DNA of 64,000 nt, taken from assembly GCA_963971285.1 (NCBI GenBank), contig OZ020248.1, forward strand, positions 17,298,001 through 17,362,000, written 5' to 3'. Position 1 is the stretch's first letter; the number at the start of each line of letters is the position of its first letter. A program made the position numbers and the translations under genes. Shown here piece by piece: positions 43,551 to 55,689 of this stretch. Origin of the DNA: Astropecten irregularis (Eukaryota > Echinodermata > Asteroidea > Paxillosida > Astropectinidae). The notes under the pieces were generated by a model. The model did no database searches. It saw only the letters and a program-made list of their open reading frames with translations, and was not told the DNA's origin.

Positions 43551-46500
43551 ATACCAGAGTATACTATATGTATATCTAGAGTATATCTTACCAGTCAGAG
43601 TATATCATACCAGTCAGAGTATATCATACCAGTCAGAGTATATCATACCAGTCAGAGTATATCTTACCAGTCAAGAGTATGTCATACCAGTCAGAGTATA
43701 CCATACCAGTCAGAGTATATCATACCAGTCAGAGTATATCATACCAGTCAGAGTATATCATACCAGTCAGAGTATGTCATACCAGTCAGAGTATACCATA
43801 CCAGTCAGAGTATATCATACCAGTCAGAGCATATCATACCAGTCAGAGTATGTCATACCAGTCAGAGTATATCATACCAGTCAGAGTATACCATACCAGT
43901 CAGAGTATATCATACCAGTCAGAGTATATCATACCAGTCAGAGTATATCTTACCAGTCAGAGTATACCATACCAGTCAGAGTATGTCATACCAGTCAGAG
44001 TATACCATACCAGTCAGAGTATATCATACCAGTCAGAGCATATCATACCAGTCAGAGTATGTCATACCAGTCAGAGTATGTCATACCAGTCAGAGTATGT
44101 CATACCAGTCAGAGTATGTCATACCAGTCAGAGTATACCATACCAGTCAGAGTATGTCATACCAGTCAGAGTATATCATACCAGTCAGAGTATATCATTC
44201 CAGTCAGAGTATATCATACCAGTCAGAGTATATCATACCAGTCAGAGTATGTCATACCAGTCAGAGTATGTCATACCAGTCAGAGTATATCATACCAGTC
44301 AGAGTATATCATACCAGTCATAGTATATCATACCAGTCATAGTATATCATACCAGTCAGAGTATATCATACCAGTCAGAGTATATCATACCAGTCAGAGT
44401 ATGTCATACCAGTCAGAGTATAACATACCACTCAGAGTATATCATACCAGTCAGAGTATATCATACCAGTCAGAGTATATCATACCAGTCAGAGTATGTC
44501 ATACCAGTCAGAGTATAACATACCACTCAGAGTATATCATACCAGTCAGAGTATGTCATACCAGTCAGAGTATGTCATACCAGTCAGAGTATGTCATACC
44601 AGTCAGAGTATGTCATACCAGTCAGAGTATATCATACCAGTCAGAGTATATCAAACCAGTCAGAGTATACCATACCAGTCGAGTATATCTTACCAGTCAG
44701 AGTATATCATACCAGTCAGAGTATATCTTACCAGTCAAGAGTATATCATACCAGTCAGAGTATACCATACCAGTCAGAGTATATTATAACTGTCAGAGTA
44801 TATCATACCAGTCAAGAGTATATCATACCAGTCAAGAGTATATCATACCAGTCAAGAGTATATCATACCAGTCAGAGTATATCATACCAGTCAGAGTATA
44901 TCATACCAGTCAGAGTATATCTTACCAGTCAGAGTATATCAAACCAGTCAGAGTAAATCTTACCAGTCGAGTATATCTTACCAGTCAGAGTATACCATAC
45001 CAGTCAGAGTATATCTTACCAGTCAGAGTATATCTTACCAGTCAGAGTATATCAAACCAGCCAGATTATATCTTACCAGTCATGAGTATATCATACCAGT
45101 CAGAGTATATCTTACCAGTCAGAGTATATCATACCAGTCAGAGTATATCATACCAGTCAGAGTATACCATACCAGTCAGAGTATATCATACCAGTCAGAG
45201 TATATCATACCCGTCAGAGTATATCATAGCAGTCAGAGTATATCTTACCAGTCAAGAGTATATCATACCAGTCAGAGTATATCATACCAGTCAGAGTATA
45301 TCTTACCAGTCAAGAGTATATCATACCAGTCAGAGTATACCATACCAGTCAGAGTATATTATAACTGTCAGAGTATATCATACCAGTCAAGAGTATATCA
45401 TACCAGTCAAGAGTATATCATACCAGTCAAGAGTATATCATACCAGTCAGAGTATATCATACCAGTCAGAGTATATCATACCAGTCACAGTATATCTTAC
45501 CAGTCAGAGTATATCAAACCAGTCAGAGTATATCTTACCAGTCGAGTATATCTTGCCAGTCAGAGTATACCATACCAGTCAGAGTATATCTTACCAGTCA
45601 AGAGTATATCATACCAGTCAGAGTATATCATACCAGTCAGAGTATATCATACCAGTCAGAGTATATCTTACCAGTCAGAGTATATCATACCAGTCAGAGT
45701 ATATCAAACCAGCCAGATTATATCTTACCAGTCATGAGTATATCATACCAGTCAGAGTATATCTTACCAGTCAGAGTATATCATACCAGTCAGAGTATAT
45801 CATACCAGTCAGAGTATACCATACCAGTCAGAGTATATCATACCAGTCAGAGTATATCATACCCGTCAGAGTATATCATAGCAGTCAGAGTATATCTTAC
45901 CAGTCAAGAGTATATCATACCAGTCAGAGTATATCATACCAGTCAGAGTATATCTTACCAGTCAAGAGTATATCATACCAGTCAGAGTATATCTGGGGAG
46001 TCAGAATATATCATACCAGTCAGAGTATATCATACCAGTCAGAGTATATCATACCAGTCAGAGTATATCATAGCAGTCAGAGTATATCTTACCAGTCAAG
46101 AGTATATCATACCAGTCAGAGTATATCTTACCAGTCAAGAGTATATCATACCAGTCAGAGTATATCATACCAGTCAGAGTATATCATACCAGTCAGAGTA
46201 TATCTTACCAGTCAGAGTATATCATACCAGTCAGAGTATATCTTACCAGTCAGAGTATATCATACCAGTCAGAGTAAATCTTACCAGTCGAGTATATCTT
46301 ACCAGTCAGAGTATACCATACCAGCCAGAGTATATCATAGCAGTCAGAGTATATCTTACCAGTCAAGAGTATATCATACCAGTCAGAGTATATCATACCA
46401 GTCGGAGTATATCTTACCAGTCAAGAGTATATCATAACTGTCAGAGTATATCATACCAGTCAGAGTATATCATACCAGTCAGAGTATATCATACCAGTCA

Positions 46501-49500
46501 GAGTATATCTTACCAGTCAGAATATATCATACCAGTCAGAGTATATCTTACCAGTCAGAGTATATCATACCAGTCAGAGTAAATCTTACCAGTCGAGTAT
46601 ATCTTACCAGTCAGAGTATACCATACCAGTCAGAGTATAACATTTCAGTCAGAGTATATCTTACCAGTCAGAGTATATCTTACCAGTCGGAGTATATCAT
46701 ACCAGTCAGAGTAATTCTTACCAGTCAGAGTATATCTTACCAGTCAGAGTATATCTTATCAGTCGGAGTATATCATACCAGTCAGAGTAATTCTTACCAG
46801 TCAGAGTATATCTTACCAGTCAGAGTATACCATACCAGTCAGAGTATATCATAACTGTCAGAGTATATCATACCAGTCAAGAGTATATCATACCAGTCAG
46901 AGTATATCTTACCAGTCAGAGTATATCATACCAGTCAGAGTATATCTTACCAGTCAGAGTATATCATACCAGTCAGAGTAAATCTTACCAGTCGAGTATA
47001 TCTTACCAGTCAGAGTATACCATACCAGTCAGAGTATAACATTTCAGTCAGAGTATATCTTACCAGTCAGAGTATATCTTACCAGTCGGAGTATATCATA
47101 CCAGTCAGAGTTATTCTTACCAGTCAGAGTATATCTTACCAGTCAGAGTATACCATACCAGTCAGAGTATATCATACCAGTCAGAGTATATCTTACCAGT
47201 CAAGAGTATATCATACCAGTCAGAGTATATCTGGGGAGTCAGAATATATCATACCAGTCAGAGTATATCATACCAGTCAGAGTATATCATACCAGTCAGA
47301 GTATATCATAGCAGTCAGAGTATATCTTACCAGTCAAGAGTATATCATACCAGTCAGAGTATATCATACCAGTCGGAGTATATCTTACCAGTCAAGAGTA
47401 TATCATAACTGTCAGAGTATATCATACCAGTCAAGAGTATATCATACCAGTCAGAGTATATCTTACCAGTCAAGAGTATATCATACCAGTCAGAGTATAT
47501 CTTACCAGTCAGAGTATATCATACCAGTCAGAGTAAATCTTACCAGTCGAGTATATCTTACCAGTCAGAGTATACCATACCAGTCAGAGTATATCTTACC
47601 AGTCAGAGTATATCTTACCAGTCAGAGTATATCTTACCAGTCAGAGTATATCTTACCAGTCATGAGTATATCATACCAGTCAGAGTATATCTTACCAGTC
47701 AGAGTATATCATACCAGTCAGAGTATATCATACCAGTCAGAGTATACCATACCAGTCAGAGTATATCATACCAGTCAGAGTATATCATACCCGTCAGAGT
47801 ATATCATAGCAGTCAGAGTATATCTTACCAGTCAAGAGTATATCATACCAGTCAGAGTATATCATACCAGTCGGAGTATATCTTACCAGTCAAGAGTATA
47901 TCATAACTGTCAGAGTATATCATACCAGTCAAGAGTATATCATAACTGTCAGAGTATATCATACCAGTCAAGAGTATATCATACCAGTCAGAGTATATCT
48001 TACCAGTCAGAGTATACCATACCAGTCAGAGTATAACATTTCAGTCAGAGTATATCTTACCAGTCAGAGTATATCTTACCAGTCGGAGTATATCATACCA
48101 GTCAGAGTAATTCTTACCAGTCAGAGTATATCTTACCAGTCAGAGTATACCATACCAGTCAGAGTATATCATACCAGTCAGAGTATATCTTACCAGTCAA
48201 GAGTATATCATACCAGTCAGAGTAAAGCTGGGGAGTCAGAATATATCATACCAGTCAGAGTATATCATACCAGTCAGAGTATACCATACCAGTCAGAGTA
48301 TATCATACCAGTCAGAGTATATCATACCCGTCAGAGTATATCATAGCAGTCAGAGTATATCTTACCAGTCAAGAGTATATCATACCAGTCAGAGTATATC
48401 ATACCAGTCGGAGTATATCTTACCAGTCAAGAGTATATCATAACTGTCAGAGTATATCATACCAGTCAAGAGTATATCATAACTGTCAGAGTATATCATA
48501 CCAGTCAAGAGTATATCATACCAGTCAGAGTATATCTTACCAGTCAGAGTATACCATACCAGTCAGAGTATAACATTTCAGTCAGAGTATATCATACCAG
48601 TCAGAGTATATCATAGCAGTCAGAGTATATCTTACCAGTCAAGAGTATATCATACCAGTCAGAGTATATCTTACCAGTCAAGAGTATATCATACCAGTCA
48701 GAGTATATCATACCAGTCAGAGTATATCATACCAGTCAGAGTATATCTTACCAGTCAGAGTATATCATACCAGTCAGAGTATATCTTACCAGTCAGAGTA
48801 TATCATACCAGTCAGAGTAAATCTTACCAGTCGAGTATATCTTACCAGTCAGAGTATACCATACCAGCCAGAGTATATCATAGCAGTCAGAGTATATCTT
48901 ACCAGTCAAGAGTATATCATACCAGTCAGAGTATATCATACCAGTCGGAGTATATCTTACCAGTCAAGAGTATATCATAACTGTCAGAGTATATCATACC
49001 AGTCAAGAGTATATCATACCAGTCAGAGTATATCTTACCAGTCAAGAGTATATCATACCAGTCAGAGTATATCATACCAGTCAGAGTATATCATACCAGT
49101 CAGAGTATATCATACCAGTCAGAGTAAATCTTACCAGTCGAGTATATCTTACCAGTCAGAGTATACCATACCAGTCAGAGTATAACATTTCAGTCAGAGT
49201 ATATCTTACCAGTCAGAGTATATCTTACCAGTCGGAGTATATCATACCAGTCAGAGTAATTCTTACCAGTCAGAGTATATCTTACCAGTCAGAGTATATC
49301 TTACCAGTCGGAGTATATCATACCAGTCAGAGTAATTCTTACCAGTCAGAGTATATCTTACCAGTCAGAGTATACCATACCAGTCAGAGTATATCATAAC
49401 TGTCAGAGTATATCATACCAGTCAAGAGTATATCATACCAGTCAGAGTATATCTTACCAGTCAGAGTATATCATACCAGTCAGAGTATATCTTACCAGTC

Positions 49501-50741
49501 AGAGTATATCATACCAGTCAGAGTAAATCTTACCAGTCGAGTATATCTTACCAGTCAGAGTATACCATACCAGTCAGAGTATAACATTTCAGTCAGAGTA
49601 TATCTTACCAGTCAGAGTATATCTTACCAGTCGGAGTATATCATACCAGTCAGAGTTATTCTTACCAGTCAGAGTATATCTTACCAGTCAGAGTATACCA
49701 TACCAGTCAGAGTATATCATACCAGTCAGAGTATATCTTACCAGTCAAGAGTATATCATACCAGTCAGAGTATATCTGGGGAGTCAGAATATATCATACC
49801 AGTCAGAGTATATCATACCAGTCAGAGTATATCATACCAGTCAGAGTATATCATAGCAGTCAGAGTATATCTTACCAGTCAAGAGTATATCATACCAGTC
49901 AGAGTATATCATACCAGTCGGAGTATATCTTACCAGTCAAGAGTATATCATAACTGTCAGAGTATATCATACCAGTCAAGAGTATATCATACCAGTCAGA
50001 GTATATCTTACCAGTCAAGAGTATATCATACCAGTCAGAGTATATCTTACCAGTCAGAGTATATCATACCAGTCAGAGTAAATCTTACCAGTCGAGTATA
50101 TCTTACCAGTCAGAGTATACCATACCAGTCAGAGTATATCTTACCAGTCAGAGTATATCTTACCAGTCAGAGTATATCTTACCAGTCAGAGTATATCTTA
50201 CCAGTCATGAGTATATCATACCAGTCAGAGTATATCTTACCAGTCAGAGTATATCATACCAGTCAGAGTATATCATACCAGTCAGAGTATACCATACCAG
50301 TCAGAGTATATCATACCAGTCAGAGTATATCATACCCGTCAGAGTATATCATAGCAGTCAGAGTATATCTTACCAGTCAAGAGTATATCATACCAGTCAG
50401 AGTATATCTTACCAGTCAGAGTATATCATACCAGTCAGAGTATATCTTACCAGTCAGAGTATATCATACCAGTCAGAGTAAATCTTACCAGTCGAGTATA
50501 TCTTACCAGTCAGAGTATACCATACCAGTCAGAGTATAACATTTCAGTCAGAGTATATCTTACCAGTCAGAGTATATCTTACCAGTCGGAGTATATCATA
50601 CCAGTCAGAGTATATCTTACCAGTCAGAGTATATCTTACCAGTCAGAGTATATCATACCAGTCAGAGTATATCTTACCAGTCAGAGTATATCATACCAGT
50701 CAGAGTACATCATACCAGTTAGAGTTTATCATACCAGTTAG
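43551..50741 (+). repeat. 7.2-kb minisatellite, 19-bp unit AGTATATCATACCAGTCAG
   Basis: About 375 tandem units. The common variants are CATA to CTTA, CCATA or GTCATA, plus 20-bp (CAAGAGTATA) and 18-bp (GTCGAGTA) units. Higher-order copies exist: blocks repeat at offsets of 652, 1928 and 2545 bp. The + strand lacks stops in all three frames of the basic unit, so long frames translate as repeats of a 19-residue pattern (SEYIIPVRVYHTSQSISYQ). The minus strand has TGA in each unit. There is no start context, composition or splice evidence for a protein. It lies inside the third recognised BRAT1 intron. Confidence 0.97.
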
Positions 50742-50999
50742 AGGCCATGAAACCTCACATTTTTGTTCAGACGGCTAAAAGTTATTGTGATATTTTGCCA
50801 CAGCTTAAAGGTACAATACATGATTGGTAAAGGTCACAGAACAGCACCCGCACTTTGTGATTATTTTCCCAATAGAATAGAAATCCCCTGATATTTTGGG
50901 GGAAAACTGGCTGTATATATAATTTACTTAAGAACTATTTTAGCCATCTTTGGGTCTTAAATATGAAATATTATATTTGTTGTGATTGTTCTTGTGCAG

Positions 51000-51085
51000 G
51001 TTCCATCACATTAAATGAAACTGCTGCATGTACATTGTTTCATCAGCTGACAGCTGTGTTGACAAATCCAGAATCAGACAGCTCA
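51000..51085 (+). CDS. BRAT1: BRAT1 exon (86 bp)
   Basis: The acceptor TTCTTGTGCAG ends at 50999 and the donor is TCA|GTAAGT, a consensus match. The first two bases complete the Cys codon begun at 35834, and the exon ends on a codon boundary. It reads SITLNETAACTLFHQL and TAVLTNPESDSS, in the place of human [20 protein letters not shown]. It starts only about 260 bp after the end of the minisatellite. Confidence 0.8.
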
Positions 51086-52014
51086 GTAAGTTATATTCAT
51101 TATTTTGCTTGGTTGGGTTGGGTTGGGGTGGATGTGGGTGGGTCATTTGGCTGCTTGTAACTTGTAACTCTCTCTAATGTCTTAGGTACCTTTTATAGAC
51201 ACATTTGTGCTGTACAAATTTTTATAGAAAATTTAGAGTGCTCTCAACAGGAACGTTGTCAATTTCAAGTTCATTGATTTGGAGGATGTTTAGAAATAGG
51301 CAATTAAAGTTTAGTCTTCCTGAGGTCTAATTTAGGATAATATATATTCCTATATGCACCATTGGGGGGAATTCCATAGGGTCATGCATAAACTTTACTT
51401 ACCTATTTCTAAACATCATCCAAACCAATGAACTTGACATTGATATATGTTCATTTTGAGAGCATTTTCTATCTTAGGGCGCCCCTAAGGTTAAAAAAAA
51501 ATCTTGCTGAATACACAAAATCTTAACGAAAGTGATAAGAAATGTCCATTGTATTCAATGTAATCTCGTTTGAATATTTTGTATTATTTCTGGGATGGAA
51601 AGTATAAAAATGTAGGCCAATTGGCAACATTTTTCTCCCAAATTCTGGGATTAAAAAAAAAAATTCTTGAATTTATATAATGTCATTCTGGACAGGGTCG
51701 GCGGCAAAAAAAAGAAGTATTTTTTTCTTTGGTCGTAGCCCAAAATATGGGTCGGTTGGAAATGAGAACCACAGTAATAAAAAGGGGCGCCCTTATATAA
51801 AAAAATGGACAGTAAAAATGTTATTTTTAGGGTACTTGTTACATGTACCTGAGGGGAAAATGGAAATTTCCATCTAATGGCCGATTTCCCCCTAACGTCC
51901 ACTTTGAGCAAAATGTTTCCCCCCTAATTGTCGTTCTAGCTAAATATCAATTTGATAACTGAATAACTTGTCAATACCAATTATTAAGGCTGTTTATTTT
52001 TGTATGCATTGTAG

Positions 52015-52198
52015 GTTGTTTGCAAGTGCTTTGATGTGCTCGCTTTGTTCATTTCTCTCTATGCTGTGATACTGGTGGATAAGAAAGACATAATGACGAT
52101 ACTGGGAAAGACTGTATCTAAAAGATCATATGACCCTAGATGGGAAGTAAGAGATTCAGTCATATGCTTCTTGAAGAGACTGCTGTACTCTCCAACAG
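52015..52198 (+). CDS. BRAT1: BRAT1 exon with WEVRDS motif
   Basis: Bounded by GCATTGTAG and by ACAG|GTAAAC; it starts on a codon boundary and leaves one base for the next exon. It reads VVCKCFDVLALFISLYAVIL, then the strongest BRAT1 signature SYDPRWEVRDSVICFLKRLL, which lines up with HPCWEVRDSALEFLTQL in the human protein. This is a conserved HEAT repeat. Confidence 0.88.
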
Positions 52199-52474
52199 GT
52201 AAACCAAATTATCAAAATTACTATCCTTGATGTGTACGTACGGCGTAGGCCTTTGTACTGTAGTTTACGCAAGTGCTCGGTAAGCATATCATTCCCTGGT
52301 ACGCATGCGTATACGTAATTCGTGCCCATAATAGTAATGGCGGCACGGGCCCATGCAATCACAGCGCCACAGTACAGGGGAATATTGTGCGTCCGCCCTC
52401 TAGTTTATTAGTATGTATCTCTATGATATAAAGGTAGTAACAAAATGCATCTTATAATCTTATTTTTTCTTTAG

Positions 52475-52641
52475 ATAAACTATGTGAATGGTTCATATCT
52501 TATAACTTCCATCTTCGTATAACGGCGTGCATAGATGATGGGGAATGCTTTGTCAAGGCATCTGCAATCAGTACTCTTGTTGATGTATCCAAGCAACAGG
52601 CCATATGGATTAATTTACTGCAACAAACTGGAAAGACTGAG
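52475..52641 (+). CDS. BRAT1: BRAT1 exon
   Basis: The acceptor TTTTTTCTTTAG and a GAG|GTTTGA donor bound the exon. The first two bases complete an Asp codon, and the exon ends on a codon boundary. It reads KLCEWFISYNFHLRITACID and DGECFVKASAISTLVDVSKQ, matching human [28 protein letters not shown] in pattern (D-ES/EC-[YF]-V-[RK]-ASA). Confidence 0.87.
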
Positions 52642-53794
52642 GTTTGATATTGTGTTCTTCTTTTCCATCAAATTGTTCTCATTGCATGGGCTACATTTAT
52701 GCTTGTTTTCTGCTTCTCTGAGGAAGCCAAATGTTTCTGCTGTTTCTGTCATGTAATTCCACGTGTATGTGAGTGTGAACAAACTTTGATATTGTACTTA
52801 CATGTACACTCTTGTCCACAGAATGTTTTCATAGAAAACAATTTTTCTCAAAATGAGACAATTTAAATCGTTCATTTTCTGTAGCAAATTGAAACATAAT
52901 ATTCAAATGATATTTGGTGCTAATCCCTAAAAAATTGCTACAATTTTGATGCCACTGGTTCACAAAATAATTTTATTACCGATAAGTTCAAAAGAATAAA
53001 GAAAGTCTACAGAAGGTTTGTAACACAAACCTGGGTATGAGTTTGTAGTGGCATTCAAATAACAAAAGGGACAATATGGTCCACAATTGGAAAGAAATAG
53101 AGCTGCTGCTAAAACAAAAGAGGAACAGTAAGGGGTCCATGATTACAGGTGTTAACATACTTGGATGTGTGTGTCACACGTTTGGTATCATCATCATGGT
53201 ACTGTAATTATTAAAAGGTAGACTTCATGGATTGTAATGAAACTTGGCAGGCTGTTTGCTAGTGCAACCCTTAATATGCATATTGAATTTTGGGTGTATA
53301 GATCAAGGTCATTTGATTTTAAACAAAGAAAATTCTTGTATTTATTTTCATACAAAAATGGTTTGAATGTGGTAAGTTTGGGGAATGCTTGACAAGGGAA
53401 TTTGTGTTGGAAGACGTGCCTTTCTTGTACTTTAGTGTGTTCATCACTGATGCAGTACACCATGCGTTTCCATTAACATCATTCACTTTGCACATACCCT
53501 GTGACAAATATATTCATCCTGATCAGCTGTTTGGAATCAATTTTCCATGTTAACACATTTTTGGTTATACAGAGATAAACATGTTTAGAATGGTTTAACT
53601 TTATGTCTATGAACCCATTGTTTACATGCATGAAAGTGCTGTTTGGGGTGTTTTTTTTTTTCAGTTCATTAACATGTTGTTAAAATAATTATATCATTTT
53701 TTTAAAATTGAAATAAGGAGATCCAGATTAAAATAATTAATATTCATGATTAATTGCGATTTGATTCATCCCACTGACCACAGCTAGCTCTATA

Positions 53795-53985
53795 GTCTAG
53801 CAGTATGGCATGGTTGGCTTTTGCATTAAGCAGGAGGTCATTGGTTCGAATCCAACCTGAGCCAGTTCATGATTTTTACATGTACACTCAACAAGCACTG
53901 AATTTGCAGTGCATGCGCATTTACGCCGGTGAAGGGCAAGCCTAATATATATAATTCTATCTCGCCAACGACGAATCATTAAAAA
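53795..53985 (+). mobile_element. tRNA-derived SINE or tRNA-like pseudogene
   Basis: Contains a perfect A box (TAGTCTAGCAG) and a perfect B box (GGTTCGAATCC), with a GCTT-TTGCATT-AAGC arm that would place anticodon GCA. The acceptor ends do not pair, and a body of about 110 bp follows, so it is a SINE head or pseudogene and not a working tRNA. Confidence 0.6.
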
Positions 53986-54045
53986 AAGTCATTAATATTC
54001 ATGGTAAAAGAATATTGATGATAAAAAATTCCAATAAATCATAAT

Positions 54046-54233
54046 AAGTACAAGTAATAAACTGCTGTAAACTGCTCATTAACCAAAATAAAGCCCTGAA
54101 ATATATAAAATGCTTAAAGTTAGGAGGGCCTGACATTTTGGCCTGGCAGGATCTTTCTCAAAGGCTAAATGACAAGAGCCTTCAAGAAAGATCCTGCTAG
54201 GATCGAAATGTCAGGCCCTCCTAACTCAAAGCA
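54046..54233. mobile_element. Inverted pair of PLE A terminal pieces without a body
   Basis: The left half (from ACAAGTAATAAACTGCTG through GGAGGGCCTGACA) matches inverted PLE A ends. The right half (AAGAAAGATCCTGCTAGG to CAGGCCCTCCTAACTC) is the forward end. Each half holds a hammerhead-like motif (minus 54128-54164, plus 54177-54217), separated by only about 12 bp, with no RT between them. Confidence 0.7.
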
Positions 54234-54279
54234 AGTAAATCATAGTAAATTATAATAAATTGGATAATGGCATTATAAT

Positions 54280-54390
54280 GTTGATGTCATTGCAATTTCT
54301 CAATATAACATTTCCCGACTTAGATACATCTAATGGGACGAAGGGTTTGTTCATAATTAGTGTGTTAAGTTTGTCCCTTGAAAGGGAGCA
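54280..54390 (+). repeat. Stray unit of the 147-bp repeat
   Basis: CATTTCCCGACTTAGATACA, GGGACGAAGGGTTTG and AATTAGTGTGTTAAGTTTG correspond in order to one diverged unit of the 32-kb array. Confidence 0.55.
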
Positions 54391-54875
54391 TATAGGATTT
54401 GCAAAGATGTGCGTATTGGCTGAGTGTGGTACTTAAACAGAAGTGAAGATCTTAAACTTCCTTACAGACGTTGTTTCGTGTACCTTTTTACGCTTTATTC
54501 ATTTGAATAGCAGAAATATGGCCGAAATAATCTTGCCCCCTCCGAATCCTTCACGGTTACACCACGCTTTCGAAATGCTAAAAAGATCATTCAGACGAAC
54601 GATCTAATTAAAAGACGTTAAATCTTTATTTCCTTGAAAAACCCAGCATCTGATGAACCAAGATTTCCCATGGTGACTGTTTGAACTGTTTATTAACTGT
54701 TGAGTCCATTTTCAGTCTCAAACTCAATTTTTTTTTGAGGCCTTGCAAATCATGTACACTGCCTTTAAGGCTAAAATCTCAAAAATGTTTTGATACATAA
54801 CCTAAGTTAATGTTGAGGAAACGTTTCTGTTGTTTACTCATTCTAAATGTTTTTCCTTCATGCTTCAATTTGCAG

Positions 54876-55682
54876 TGTGCTTTTGTTGGGCAACTAGTCA
54901 ATGTCATGCTCACTGATAGTCAAGGATTGGCAAGACGTGCAACTGTTGTCTGCTTTGAAAAATGGCTGAGGATGTTTCGATGGCTACAGGCTGGTCTCCC
55001 AGACAGTGTTGGTTACTGTAAGCATCAAACGAACACCGAAGATGTGAGAGAGAGTTTTGCTAGTGGTCCTACTGTAAACATGAGTTATAACCTTGACAAT
55101 GAGGAATTGCCAGTAGCATCACATATACGGAGTGGTGTTTTTACAGCTTTGCTGGATCTGGATTGGGAGGTTAAACTTGGGGCTCTAGAATTCTGGGAAA
55201 CTCTTATTACAGTGTATGTACCATCAAACAATACCACAGTATTTGATGCTAATGAAAGGCAAAAAACTGCAGAAGAAAACCAAAATAAGTCAGAGCAAAG
55301 CAACATGTGTTACAATTACCCAAATTTAGCTGTGGCAAATTTAATGAAGTTGTTGAAAGCCCAAGGACTTATCAGTAGACTATTATATCTATTAAATGAT
55401 GAAGACAGAACAGTTGCAGTCAAGGCATGCCAGATGCTACTTAGTATTAACAATATCCTGCAATCAGAGTCAGGGTCCTTGACATATCATAAAGTGGATG
55501 ATGTAGAAGTGGTTCAGTTCATGGAGACAACTTGTGAGAAACTGAAAGAAATGAGATTGGAGGTGGTGTTAGAAGAAAAGCTGATAGTAGTTGATGGATA
55601 TAAAGAACATCCTATGTCACTGCTTCAAGATATCATAGCTGGAACGTATGACAATGATGATAATGTTTTGGATTGTTACTGA
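54876..55682 (+). CDS. BRAT1: BRAT1 terminal exon, C-terminus
   Basis: The acceptor CAATTTGCAG precedes 54876. The exon starts on a codon boundary and runs 268 codons to TGA. It reads VMLTDSQGLARRATVVCFEKWL (human [20 protein letters not shown]), VFTALLDLDWEVKLGALEFW (human AASRDLDWEVRAQGLEL), LLYLLNDEDRTVAVKACQML (human FDCDRPVAQKSCDLL), and HPMSLLQDIIAGTY ending NVLDCY (human SPQSLLQDMLA ending EADCY). The conserved tail is reported to enter the INTS11 active site in BRAT1-Integrator complexes, as I recall. An acidic and Ser-rich linker is shorter than in mammals. ATTAAA at 55771 and 55785 could be polyadenylation signals. Confidence 0.93.
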   Translation, partial: CAFVGQLVNVMLTDSQGLARRATVVCFEKWLRMFRWLQAGLPDSVGYCKHQTNTEDVRESFASGPTVNMSYNLDNEELPVASHIRSGVFTALLDLDWEVKLGALEFWETLITVYVPSNNTTVFDANERQKTAEENQNKSEQSNMCYNYPNLAVANLMKLLKAQGLISRLLYLLNDEDRTVAVKACQMLLSINNILQSESGSLTYHKVDDVEVVQFMETTCEKLKEMRLEVVLEEKLIVVDGYKEHPMSLLQDIIAGTYDNDDNVLDCY

Positions 55683-55689
55683 GTTTTCA

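Noticed and set aside
43543..46437. Open frame of 964 codons translated as YHTSQSISYQSEY repeats
   Set aside because: It is produced by a stop-free 19-bp tandem repeat; all three forward frames give the same peptide, and there is no start context or splice evidence for a protein.
43551..50741. CRISPR-like regular repeats
   Set aside because: Units are directly contiguous with no unique spacers, and the sequence is animal genomic DNA.
53795..53875. Functional tRNA-Cys(GCA)
   Set aside because: A and B boxes are good, but the acceptor arm does not pair and a SINE-like body follows.
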